This document shows positions 24,252 to 31,977 of a DNA stretch of 64,000 bases, in pieces. The first letter of the stretch is position 1; each line of letters begins with the position of its first letter. The stretch is taken from positions 1-64,000 of the forward strand of contig JAHQVJ010000252.1 of the NCBI GenBank assembly GCA_019634415.1, read 5' to 3'. Source of the DNA: Myxococcales bacterium. Its GTDB lineage: Bacteria; Myxococcota_A; UBA796; GCA-2862545. The notes below the pieces were generated by a model. The model did not search any database and had not been told where the DNA came from. It saw only the letters and a list, made by a program, of their open reading frames with translations. Both the position numbers and the translations under genes were made by a program.

Positions 24252-25653
24252 GCGTGATCGCGATCCCGTCTCGGTCCGGATCGTCTCGGAGCCCCCCGCC
24301 GAGTTGCGGCTGCTGGATGCGTACCAGCGCCGTGTGCTCGAGGGCTACGAGGTGCTGCAAGGCGACGTGATGCCTGGAGTCTACACTCTCGAGGTGCGTG
24401 CGGCCGAGGGGTTGCAGCGGCGCACCGTGAGGATCGAGGAGGGCGGACATCGTCAGACCGTGCATGCCTCCACTCGGTCGGCGGCCCCCCTTCCCGACAG
24501 CCTGGGCTTCAATCCAGCCCACCTCACGGCGCTGGACGATGCGATGGCGCAGTCGCGTGGGGCGGGTGCTGCGCTGGTCGTGATGATTCGAGACGTGGGA
24601 CGAGCCGACTCGGTCTCGGCGGAGGCGATGGTGGAGCGTCTCGGGCTGGTGGACCCCGCAGGTGTTGCGCTACAGCTGCCTGGTTGGACGGTCGGCCCTG
24701 GCTGCGCGGTCGTGGCTGTGGACGTCTCCCCGGGGCCGTACCTGTTGCATACCCTCGGCACGGGGAAGGTCCGTCACGATCGACCGCTGTGGCTCGTGGA
24801 CGGTGTGACCCATGCCCTGTTCGTCCCGACGGGGCCGAGTGGTCTGTCCATGGACCATGCGTCTGTCCACACGGCTCGTGCAGGCCGCTTCGATCCCGCT
24901 CCGTTTCGGCATCGGGCCGAAGCCGCCTATGGCGCCCTGCGCACGAGTGGTCGTCTGTTGTCGAACCAAGTGATGGAGAGCCTGCTGCAGCACAAGCTCA
25001 TCGACCCTTGGGCCGGTGTGTTGTTCTCGACATTGACGCTGGTCCGCTCCAGCGTACCGCAGGAGCCCGACGAGGAGCTGCAGCGAGTGGACTTCGTGTT
25101 GGAGCGTATCGGCGATGTCATGCAGGAGCATCCCGATTGGCTGGCGCTCCGGGCGATCGCGCGGCTTGCTGCGCAGCGCTGGTCGGCTTCCGGCTCCTTC
25201 CGGTTCGAGGACGGCGCGAACATCGAGGTCGGTTGGCCCCCCACGCTGGGAGCGAACTTCCTGGGACTCGTGGAGGCTCAGCGAGCGGGCTTGGCACGCG
25301 TCGCGTCCGGATCGGCCGCAGATCTCGCGCTGGATCGCCTCCTGGGGACGCAGCCCTTCACGACGTTGCAGGCGGAGGTGGCGCCGCAGCGCCGCCAGAC
25401 GCGAGGCTATGACCTGGAGTCGGTGATCGCGGCCGCCGGCCGCCAGGATCGTGGGACACCACCCGCCACGGCGCTGCCCACCACGGTTCGAGTGGCCCAG
25501 TACGTCGAGTTCGCCGCACAGACAGCGCCCAGTGAAGACCAGCTCCGGGCAGCGTTGTCGAAGGAGCGAGTGGCACAGACGCTGGGGGTCACGAGCGATG
25601 CGGCGGTGCGGGCGCTCTCCGAGCTGGCCCGCATCGCGGAGGAGGAAGAGTGA
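24238..25653 (+). CDS. Unknown protein of the caspase operon
   Basis: The 471-residue protein overlaps the caspase gene by 14 bp and the oxidase gene by GTGA. Residues 5-75 (VSVRIVSEPPAELRLLDAYQ, LQGDVMPGVYTLEVRAAEGL) look like a small beta-sandwich. Residues 220-340 are helical, with DPWAGVLFSTLTLVRSSVPQ and EHPDWLALRAIARLAAQRW; this resembles helical segments I associate with other caspase or peptidase conflict operons, but that is an impression. No catalytic motif or membrane segment is evident. It may be the sensor or adaptor linking the hydrolase, protease and oxidase. An in-frame start at 24211 is also possible. Confidence 0.65.
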   Translation: MFPGERDRDPVSVRIVSEPPAELRLLDAYQRRVLEGYEVLQGDVMPGVYTLEVRAAEGLQRRTVRIEEGGHRQTVHASTRSAAPLPDSLGFNPAHLTALDDAMAQSRGAGAALVVMIRDVGRADSVSAEAMVERLGLVDPAGVALQLPGWTVGPGCAVVAVDVSPGPYLLHTLGTGKVRHDRPLWLVDGVTHALFVPTGPSGLSMDHASVHTARAGRFDPAPFRHRAEAAYGALRTSGRLLSNQVMESLLQHKLIDPWAGVLFSTLTLVRSSVPQEPDEELQRVDFVLERIGDVMQEHPDWLALRAIARLAAQRWSASGSFRFEDGANIEVGWPPTLGANFLGLVEAQRAGLARVASGSAADLALDRLLGTQPFTTLQAEVAPQRRQTRGYDLESVIAAAGRQDRGTPPATALPTTVRVAQYVEFAAQTAPSEDQLRAALSKERVAQTLGVTSDAAVRALSELARIAEEEE

Positions 25654-27371
25654 AGCTGGAGCTACACCATGTCGAGGCACTCGTGCGCGACCCGGATGCG
25701 CTCGACGACGCAATGGTGGATCGGCTGGTGGAGTTGGTCGATGCGGAGCCCGAGCGCTGGCTGCAGCTGGCGGAGCAGGTGCTCGAGTCCGACGCCGACG
25801 CGCCCAAGGCCGCTCCGTTCGTTTGGGAGCCCTCCGAGCACGTGGCCTCCGTCGAGGGTCAGGCCGAGCAGCGCGGATTCGACGACACCCGGGTGCTGCA
25901 GCCGACCACGCTCCGACGGCTGGTGGATCGGGTGCGTGCGGCCGCAGAGCGAGGGCTCGCGGTGCGACCCGTGGGCTCGTTCCGAAGTCACTCCGACGTC
26001 GCCGATCCCTCTGCCAACGACGGCAACACCGTCGTGATCGCGCTGTCCCACCTCAACGCTGTCCATGTGGACGTGGACAGTCGTCAGGTCACCGTGCAGG
26101 CTGGCTGCAACGTCGGTCGTCTGAACGAGGTGCTGGATGGCCACGGCTTGGCCCTCGCCAACATGGGCTCGGGGGACTTCCAGACGGTGGCCGGTGCGGT
26201 GAGTACGGGGACCCACGGATCTGCCTCGTCGGTGGGCGATCTGAGTGCGCTGGTGATCGGGATCGACCTTCTCACTATCGACGAGCAAGGTAGGCCTCGG
26301 TTGCTTCGCCTCACGCGGCCTGGCGCTACCGTGCATGCGCCTCGCCATCCGGCGCCAGGCAACGACTTCGTCGGGGTCGTACAGGAGGACTCCCCCGACA
26401 TCTTTCGGGCGGCCCTGCAGTCGCTGGGATGCTTCGGTGTGGTGACGGCGCTCACCCTCGAGGTGGTCCCACGCTTCTTCCTCGGTGAGCAGCGACGCCT
26501 GATCGAGTGGAGCGAGCTGCACGACACCTTCGCGGATCGCGCGACCGCAGTGGGATTCTACGAGGTCCTGGTCAATCCATTTCGCCGTGCGACGAGCGAC
26601 ATTCGGCAATCCGTCCTGGTCACGGAGCGCGAGGTCGTCGACGGGCCCAACGCCGTCCAGCGAAGCCTGGGGCTGTCGCTGGCGGCCTCTGCGGTCGGGA
26701 CTGCAGTCGCCCGGTCACGCCTGCGCAAGATGTTGAAGAAATCAGCCATCATCCCCAAGCGCGTTCAGCAAGGGCTGACGTGCTCCACCGTCACCAACTA
26801 CCGACGGAAGAGCTTCCGGGTCTTGAAGATCGGCCTGAAGATCGATGCGCTCGGCGCGGAGCTCGCTGTGCCCCTCGCGCACGCCATACGCGCCGTGGAT
26901 CGGATGTGCGAGGTGGTGCAGTCGAGGTGGCAGGAGTGGCAAGCGGGAGGAGATCGCCAGACGTTGTGGCGCACCCACGCCCTGCCGACCTCCCCCCTGT
27001 CGATGCGGATCGTGGCACCAAGTGATGCGCTGCTCTCCGTCACGCGAGGGCAGACCGATCCTGTCGTCTGCATCGAGCAGCCGATGCTCCTCGACGAGCG
27101 CCGAGAGGGAGACGGTGGCGATGCGCTGTATGTGGCGTACCGGGAGGGGGTGGAGTCGCTCTTCGCAGAGCTGGAGGACCTGTTGTGCGGCGAGTTCGGT
27201 GCCCGTCCGCACTGGGGTCTTCGGTTTGCGTCGGGTCCCGTCGACATAGAGAGGATGTACGGCGATGCCTGGGAGACCTGGAAGGTGGTCCGAGCACGAC
27301 TCGATCCCCGAGGGGTGTTCCGCAGCGCCTTCACACAGAGGATGGCGCTGGACGCACTCGGAACCAGCTGA
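25650..27371 (+). CDS. FAD-linked oxidase of the sugar-lactone oxidase (ALO/GULO) type
   Basis: The 573-residue protein has an FAD-binding type-4 (PCMH) domain from about residue 68 to 250: TTLRRLVDRVRAAAERGLAV, VTVQAGCNVGRLNEVLDGHG, GSGDFQTVAGAVSTGTHGSA, then AALQSLGCFGVVTALTLEVV. The C-terminal domain resembles arabinono/gulonolactone oxidases (RPHWGLRF, close to the HWGK motif; RLDPRGVFRS). The segment RPVGSFRSHSDV stands where covalent-flavin enzymes usually have GxGHS, so the flavin linkage may differ. An extra 65 residues precede the FAD domain. GTGA overlap with the previous gene makes it the last of the four coupled genes. It should oxidise a sugar lactone or similar alcohol, yielding H2O2. 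Confidence 0.85.
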   Translation: MKLELHHVEALVRDPDALDDAMVDRLVELVDAEPERWLQLAEQVLESDADAPKAAPFVWEPSEHVASVEGQAEQRGFDDTRVLQPTTLRRLVDRVRAAAERGLAVRPVGSFRSHSDVADPSANDGNTVVIALSHLNAVHVDVDSRQVTVQAGCNVGRLNEVLDGHGLALANMGSGDFQTVAGAVSTGTHGSASSVGDLSALVIGIDLLTIDEQGRPRLLRLTRPGATVHAPRHPAPGNDFVGVVQEDSPDIFRAALQSLGCFGVVTALTLEVVPRFFLGEQRRLIEWSELHDTFADRATAVGFYEVLVNPFRRATSDIRQSVLVTEREVVDGPNAVQRSLGLSLAASAVGTAVARSRLRKMLKKSAIIPKRVQQGLTCSTVTNYRRKSFRVLKIGLKIDALGAELAVPLAHAIRAVDRMCEVVQSRWQEWQAGGDRQTLWRTHALPTSPLSMRIVAPSDALLSVTRGQTDPVVCIEQPMLLDERREGDGGDALYVAYREGVESLFAELEDLLCGEFGARPHWGLRFASGPVDIERMYGDAWETWKVVRARLDPRGVFRSAFTQRMALDALGTS

Positions 27372-27431
27372 CCTCCGCGACGCAGCTCGCACAATCCGGC
27401 CACGACGCCCTTCCGCACATCGACCTTCGGC

Positions 27432-27932
27432 TCATGCCGCGGCGAGCGCTGCTCCGAGAGCGCCATCTCGCTGGACCAATCGACCGGTGGTGAGGTGTTG
27501 GTCCACTCCGTCGATGAGCTGACCCATGAGCTTGTCGAACTGCGAGGCCATCATGGTCTTTGCCATGAGCCACCCCAGCGGGCCGTACTTGGGCCGGAAG
27601 CTCCCAGCGTAGGTCACGCGGCTCTTGTCGCCGGGGAGGGGTTCCACGTGGATCTCCACCTCCATGTGCTCCATGGGGAAGGGCCCGTGGTCCACCACCT
27701 CCACGCGATACCGCATGTCCTCCTCTCGGAAGGCGACGATGCGCTCCTGAACCGAGCCACCGCTGTACAGGTCGCAGCGGCGCTGGGCTCCGAGTCCCGT
27801 CCGCTTGCCGTTGACGGACTCGGAGTGCTCCACCACCGGATGGTAGACGTAGGTGTCGGCGAAGTTGGCGAGCAACGGCCACACCCGAGTTGCAGCGTGG
27901 TCGATGTCCTTGGTCACACGAAAGGTATGCAA
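27432..27932 (-). CDS. SRPBCC-family (polyketide cyclase-like) protein
   Basis: The 166-residue protein starts at a TTG with AGGAG six bases upstream (HTFRVTKDIDHAATRVWPLL). It shows the START/Bet-v-1-like pattern of a small lipid-binding cup: VQERIVAFREEDMRYRVEVV, then HMEVEIHVEPLPGDKSRVTY and a C-terminal helix (MMASQFDKLMGQLIDGVDQH). Such proteins bind or cyclise hydrophobic ligands. It is divergent from a LysR gene with a dyad operator between them, and convergent with the flavin oxidase, 60 bp away. The exact role is unknown. Confidence 0.8.
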   Translation of the reverse strand: MHTFRVTKDIDHAATRVWPLLANFADTYVYHPVVEHSESVNGKRTGLGAQRRCDLYSGGSVQERIVAFREEDMRYRVEVVDHGPFPMEHMEVEIHVEPLPGDKSRVTYAGSFRPKYGPLGWLMAKTMMASQFDKLMGQLIDGVDQHLTTGRLVQRDGALGAALAAA

Positions 27933-27990
27933 GACGAACTCCTGACGGTGAGCCAGAGCCAGCGAGGAGCATCCCCGCAGTGTGCTCACA

Positions 27991-28008
27991 GTGGATGTTT
28001 ACGTCCAC
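27991..28008. promoter_or_regulatory. Dyad operator between SRPBCC and LysR genes
   Basis: GTGGATGTTTACGTCCAC is an 18-bp imperfect palindrome (7 of 9 paired positions match). It is centred between the divergent starts at 27932 and 28096. It is the kind of site a LysR-type regulator uses to control itself and the divergent gene. The regulation is inferred. Confidence 0.5.
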
Positions 28009-28095
28009 GACACGCGAAGGACGAGCTGAAGGTGGCCGAGCCGTGGCCTGCAGAATCGCAGCTTGTCTTCTTCGAGCAACCGGTATGCTGCGGTC

Positions 28096-28965
28096 ATGCT
28101 CGACCGCTGGGACGACATGCGGCTGTTGCTCGCACTGGCGCGGGAAGGGAGCCTGGCAGCCGCGGGGCGTGCGCTTAGGGTGGATCCCACCACCGTCGCG
28201 CGTCGCATGAAGGCGCTGGAGGCATCCGCTGGAGTCGCCCTGTTCGACCGCCTCCGGGGTGGCGTGGAGCTCACCGCTGCGGGGGAGCTGCTGGTGACCA
28301 CGGCGGAGCAGTGGGAGTCTTCTCTGCACCAGGCGAGCAGGCATCTCGAGGGCGGGCGGACCAGCGTGACGGGCACGGTTCGCCTGTCGGTTCCCGAGCT
28401 GCTGATCTGGCCGTGGATGGGCGACCTGACGCGGTTCCGTCAGACCCACCCGGAGCTGGTGCTGGAGGTGGTGGCGGACGATGCCTTCAGCAGCCTGGAG
28501 CGCCGAGAGGCGGACGTGGCCCTGCGCTTCACGCCGACTCCCCCAGATCACCTGATCGCGAAGCGCCTGTGCGGCATGGCCACCGCCGTCTACGCCAGCG
28601 ATCGCTTCGATGACGCGGCGTTGTCGGATGTGCCTTGGGTGGCATGGGACCCTCGGGAGGCGCCCACCTCCGAGATCGTCCGAACCCACCAGGCCGTGGC
28701 CCCTGGTGCTCCCTTCGTCCTGTACGTGAACAGCTACGGCTTGCTGCTGCAAGCACTGCGCGAGGGAGCCGGCGCGACCATGCTGCCGTGTGTGCTCGGG
28801 GATGTGCTGCCGTCGGTGTCTCGCCGTTCCTCACCGTGCGTGCTCCCGGGCCACCTGTGGCTGCTCACGCATCCCGATCAGCGGCGGAGCGCTCGCATCG
28901 GCGCTGTGGTGAGCTTCGTGGAGGGACTGGTGACGGCTCGCTGTCAACGCCTGCTCGGTCGGTAG
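28096..28965 (+). CDS. LysR-family transcriptional regulator
   Basis: The 289-residue protein has the N-terminal LysR helix-turn-helix (DRWDDMRLLLALAREGSLAA, AGRALRVDPTTVARRMKALE, LFDRLRGGVELTAAGE). A substrate-binding domain follows (TGTVRLSVPELLIWPWMGDL and ADVALRFTPTPPDH). The DMRLLLALAREGSLAAAGRA type is the subgroup that often controls a divergent single gene. ATG at 28096 gives the usual start, and upstream in-frame codons look non-coding. The likely target is the divergent SRPBCC gene. Confidence 0.88.
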   Translation: MLDRWDDMRLLLALAREGSLAAAGRALRVDPTTVARRMKALEASAGVALFDRLRGGVELTAAGELLVTTAEQWESSLHQASRHLEGGRTSVTGTVRLSVPELLIWPWMGDLTRFRQTHPELVLEVVADDAFSSLERREADVALRFTPTPPDHLIAKRLCGMATAVYASDRFDDAALSDVPWVAWDPREAPTSEIVRTHQAVAPGAPFVLYVNSYGLLLQALREGAGATMLPCVLGDVLPSVSRRSSPCVLPGHLWLLTHPDQRRSARIGAVVSFVEGLVTARCQRLLGR

Positions 28966-29022
28966 ACAGGGCGGTGCCGTCGCGGTGCACGGCCGACAGG
29001 GCCACAGCACACATCCACAGGC

Positions 29023-29316
29023 TCACTGAACCCCCACCCACTCCTTCGACAGCGCCACGTAGCGCTCCGGGTTCTCCACGGCGTACCAGGTGAAGCCGTG
29101 TCGTCTGCAGAACCAGATGTGCACGGCCACCCCGAAGCCCTGGTGCAGCCAGGCGAGCACCACGCTGACGTGCCCGAGCCACCACGACAGCAGGGCCACC
29201 GCACCGAAGTAGACGACGGGCTTGCCCACGAGCTTGTAGCGGGGCCACACCAGGCGCCAGGTGACGGCCATGCCGATCGCCCAGGGAATCGCCGCCAGCA
29301 GCAGATCGAGTGCCAT
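29023..29316 (-). CDS. Small membrane protein
   Basis: The 97-residue protein has about three hydrophobic segments: MALDLLLAAIPWAIGMAVTW, KPVVYFGAVALLSWWLGHVS, and a short one at VVLAWLHQGFGVAVHIWFC. A conserved-looking polar tail follows (RRHGFTWYAVENPERYVALS). It is predicted to sit in the cytoplasmic membrane. It lies 22 bp after the small exported protein gene on the same strand, so the two are probably one transcript. The family is not recognised. Confidence 0.7.
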   Translation of the reverse strand: MALDLLLAAIPWAIGMAVTWRLVWPRYKLVGKPVVYFGAVALLSWWLGHVSVVLAWLHQGFGVAVHIWFCRRHGFTWYAVENPERYVALSKEWVGVQ

Positions 29317-29338
29317 GGACGGACCCTATCGTCGTCCG

Positions 29339-29569
29339 TCAGTTCGGGTTCTGCTCCACGTACAGCGGGCGGCTCGACGAGCTGCCGGGGGCGCCGTGCT
29401 CGAGGTTCACCTCCAGGTCGTCGGAGAAGTTGGTGATCCGCACCTCGATGGGACCAGAGACCTCACAGCGCATGGGGCTGTTGGCCTGGGCCACTGCCCA
29501 GGGGCCCAGAGCGTTCGCGAAGAGTCCCAGGGCCACCGCCGCCAGCAGCCAGTTCTGTACCCGGTCCAT
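29339..29569 (-). CDS. Small exported or membrane-anchored protein
   Basis: The 76-residue protein has an N-terminal hydrophobic helix (MDRVQNWLLAAVALGLFANA) and a short beta-rich tail (VSGPIEVRITNFSDDLEVNL). This resembles small membrane-anchored proteins whose tail is a single sheet. The hydrophobic segment could be a signal anchor or a cleaved signal ending near AVAQA. It is followed closely by the small membrane protein gene. The function is unknown. Confidence 0.65.
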   Translation of the reverse strand: MDRVQNWLLAAVALGLFANALGPWAVAQANSPMRCEVSGPIEVRITNFSDDLEVNLEHGAPGSSSSRPLYVEQNPN

Positions 29570-29635
29570 CGCACTCTCCCGTTCGAGTAGTCGCTGGAAC
29601 TCTACGGCGCGGGCCGCACGACGGGCCTGTGGTGG

Positions 29636-30991
29636 TCATGGACGCGTGGGCAAGGGCGTGCGCAGTGCGTCGTGCATCTGTGCGGGCGTCGCCCAGCCCT
29701 GATCCACCATGTGCTGGAGCACCTCGTGGCGTCGCGCAGCGGCGGCAGCGGGGGCGTCGAAGGGGTCGTGGCCACGTGGGTTGGAGGGGATACCGGCAAG
29801 CAGCGCCCCCTCCGCCAGCGTCAGCTCGTGTACGGGCTTGCGGAAGTAGACCTGGGCGGCTCGAGCGAGGCCCGTGGCGCCAGAGCCCAGGTACACCTCG
29901 TCGAGGTAGTCGGACAGGATGGCCTCCTTGTCCATGCGGCGCTCGAGCTCGAAGGCGAGCAGCACCTCGAGGCCCTTGCGGCGTAAGGAGGGCTCGGGGA
30001 GCGCGCGCACCAGGCGTCGCTTGGCCAGCTGCTGGGTGAGGGTGCTCCCCCCTTGCAGTCCGCCGTCGGAGGTGAGGTTGTGCCAGGCGGCGCGGCCGAT
30101 GGCCCAGGGATCGACGGCGCCGTGCTCGAAGAAGCGAGCGTCCTCTGCGGCCAGGAAGGCGTGTGTGACGTGGTCGGGGATCGGCGCTGCGGGAGTGGTG
30201 CCTGTGACCTCTGTGGCCGACGTGGGCGGTGGTGCCCCCAGGGCAGCGGGCTCCAAGGCGGCGAGCTCGGCCTGCAAGCCAGCGTGAACTCGGGCCGTAC
30301 CGACCGCGAGCAGCAGGCTGCCTGCGCCCGCGGCCGCCAGCGCCGCGGTGCGCCATCCGGCTCGCGCCGTTCGCGACGCCGCCAGTCCGAGGCCCGCGAG
30401 CACGGCCCCGGCGAAGGGCGCTGCGCGTGGGGCGTGGCGCTGCAGCTCGGCGTGGAGCGCGTGCTCTTCGACGTGCTCCCGCAGACGCTTGCGCGCACGC
30501 GACAGGCGCTTGCGCACCGTGGGCTCCGTCAGCTCGAGCTGCCGGGCGACCTCGCGAACCGAGCAGTCCTGCCGGTAGTAGAGCACCAGCACCTCTCGGT
30601 GGTCTTCGTCGAGGTCGTCGAGCACGTGCCACAGGCGAGCGTCGTCGAGGCGCTGATCGGGGTCTGGGTGAGGCGCGGGGAGCACCGCGGGATCGGGTCC
30701 GTCCTCGGGGCGACGTCGTCGGCTGCGGCGGGCATCCCTGGCTCGGTTGCGGGCGATGCCTCGGACCCAGGAGCCGAAGCGGGCCGGGTCCCGCAGCGTG
30801 TGCAGCCGCTGCCAGGCCTGCACGAACGTCTCCTGGGCCACCTCCTCGGCTGCGGCCGTGCTGCTCATCACCGCGGTGGTGATGGCACAGACGGCGTGCA
30901 TGTGGGCGCGCACCAGGCGCTCGAATGCGCTGCGGTCGCCACCGCGGGCAGCGAGGACGTCGTCGACGGGGTTGGACAAGCGAGCCTCCAC
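29636..30991 (-). CDS. Fusion of ECF sigma factor and GT51 peptidoglycan glycosyltransferase
   Basis: A single uninterrupted 451-codon frame encodes two full domain types. Residues 22-93 are sigma region 2 (AEEVAQETFVQAWQRLHTLR, RFGSWVRGIARNRARDARRS). Residues 118-172 are region 4 (DEDHREVLVLYYRQDCSVRE, RKRLSRARKRLREH). Hydrophobic segments follow at about 192-207 and 213-231. Residues 270-430 form a GT51 transglycosylase like that of class A PBPs and MtgA: AFLAAEDARFFEHG with catalytic Glu283, LQGGSTLTQQLAKRRLVR, LRRKGLEVLLAFELERRM, then KEAILSDYLDEVYLG. The GT51 part should polymerise lipid II outside the membrane while the sigma part stays inside. The GTG start has GGAGG upstream. Proteolysis might release the sigma domain; this is inference. 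Confidence 0.85.
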   Translation of the reverse strand: MEARLSNPVDDVLAARGGDRSAFERLVRAHMHAVCAITTAVMSSTAAAEEVAQETFVQAWQRLHTLRDPARFGSWVRGIARNRARDARRSRRRRPEDGPDPAVLPAPHPDPDQRLDDARLWHVLDDLDEDHREVLVLYYRQDCSVREVARQLELTEPTVRKRLSRARKRLREHVEEHALHAELQRHAPRAAPFAGAVLAGLGLAASRTARAGWRTAALAAAGAGSLLLAVGTARVHAGLQAELAALEPAALGAPPPTSATEVTGTTPAAPIPDHVTHAFLAAEDARFFEHGAVDPWAIGRAAWHNLTSDGGLQGGSTLTQQLAKRRLVRALPEPSLRRKGLEVLLAFELERRMDKEAILSDYLDEVYLGSGATGLARAAQVYFRKPVHELTLAEGALLAGIPSNPRGHDPFDAPAAAAARRHEVLQHMVDQGWATPAQMHDALRTPLPTRP

Positions 30992-31054
30992 GTCCTCCAG
31001 TCGTCCTGGCGTCGAGAAAGGTGACCGTCCTCGTGAGGCTACCGGTGCCGAGGC

Positions 31055-31912
31055 CTACCCGTCACACCACAGGCCGCCCGGTGCGCCCAGGGTGTCACTG
31101 GGTTTCCACAGCTCCACGTAGCCGACCTTGTTGCCCGTCTGGAGATCGAAGCGCACCACCCGAGGGGCATGGTTGCCGAACAGACCGTACCTACCGTCGT
31201 CGAGGACGTGCACGTAGCGATCGGTGACGCCGATCCCCCAGACCCAGGCGTTGAAGCCCTGGAGCTCGAGGGTGCCCAGATCCTCGTCGGCCACCAGATC
31301 GCGCACGACGAGCTCGCCGGCGGCATGCCACGCTCCCCAGGAGATCCCTTGGCGTACCTGGTAGCGGGAAGCGTGGCCCACTCCGCCCAGCTCGCCCGCA
31401 GGCGTCTCCGCCACCAGATCGTCGAAGCTCGCGTACACGGAGCTGCGGCGCGAATCCGCCACCAGCAAGCTGCCGTCGATGGTGCTCACCGCATGGTGAT
31501 AGCGTGGGTTGCCGCTCGCGGTGAGGGTCCCGCTGGCCAGATCGAGTCGGACCCAGCTCGCTCGTTCGTTGTCGCGGGCTGGCATCACCAGGCTCGAGGT
31601 GCCGTCGTAGGCGAGGCCAGCGGTGAAGAAGCCGTCCTCGACGGCACCGTAGGAGCCCAGGTCCTCGATGGTCCCGGTGTCCATGCCCACGCTGTACAGG
31701 TGCAGCTGCCCCGCGTCGGCCGCCACGAACCAGCACCAGCTACTCTCGAGCTCCGTGGACTCGGCGGGCTTCAGCAGGCCGGTGGGAGCGGAGTCGATGT
31801 CGAGCTCGAAGTCGCTCGGGAACACGGCGTCCGCGACGTTGCCGAAGTTGACGTCGTCGAAGCAGCCAGCACCGACGCAGGCGCAGGCGGCCATCCAGTG
31901 AGTCGTTCTCAT
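31055..31912 (-). CDS. Lipoprotein with beta-propeller-like repeats
   Basis: The 285-residue protein has a signal with lipobox (CACVGAGC, Cys about 17). The beta-rich body has repeated segments such as DAGQLHLYSVGMDTGTIEDL, AVSTIDGSLLVADSRRSSVY and DRYVHVLDDGRYGLFGNHAP. These suggest a small propeller exposed on the outer face of a membrane. No enzyme motif was seen. It lies downstream of the sigma-FecR-barrel genes by 65 bp on the same strand, so it may be their fourth gene. The family is not recognised. Confidence 0.7.
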   Translation of the reverse strand: MRTTHWMAACACVGAGCFDDVNFGNVADAVFPSDFELDIDSAPTGLLKPAESTELESSWCWFVAADAGQLHLYSVGMDTGTIEDLGSYGAVEDGFFTAGLAYDGTSSLVMPARDNERASWVRLDLASGTLTASGNPRYHHAVSTIDGSLLVADSRRSSVYASFDDLVAETPAGELGGVGHASRYQVRQGISWGAWHAAGELVVRDLVADEDLGTLELQGFNAWVWGIGVTDRYVHVLDDGRYGLFGNHAPRVVRFDLQTGNKVGYVELWKPSDTLGAPGGLWCDG

Positions 31913-31977
31913 CGAGTACCTCGTGTGGGTCGTTCGTCGAAGCAGTGTGGGGCGGATGTCGAGGCGTTCAACGATTC

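Noticed and set aside
29463..30632. An alternative minus-strand frame over the sigma-GT51 gene
   Set aside because: It is a Arg/Gly-rich shadow in another frame. The chosen frame shows conserved sigma and GT51 motifs throughout.
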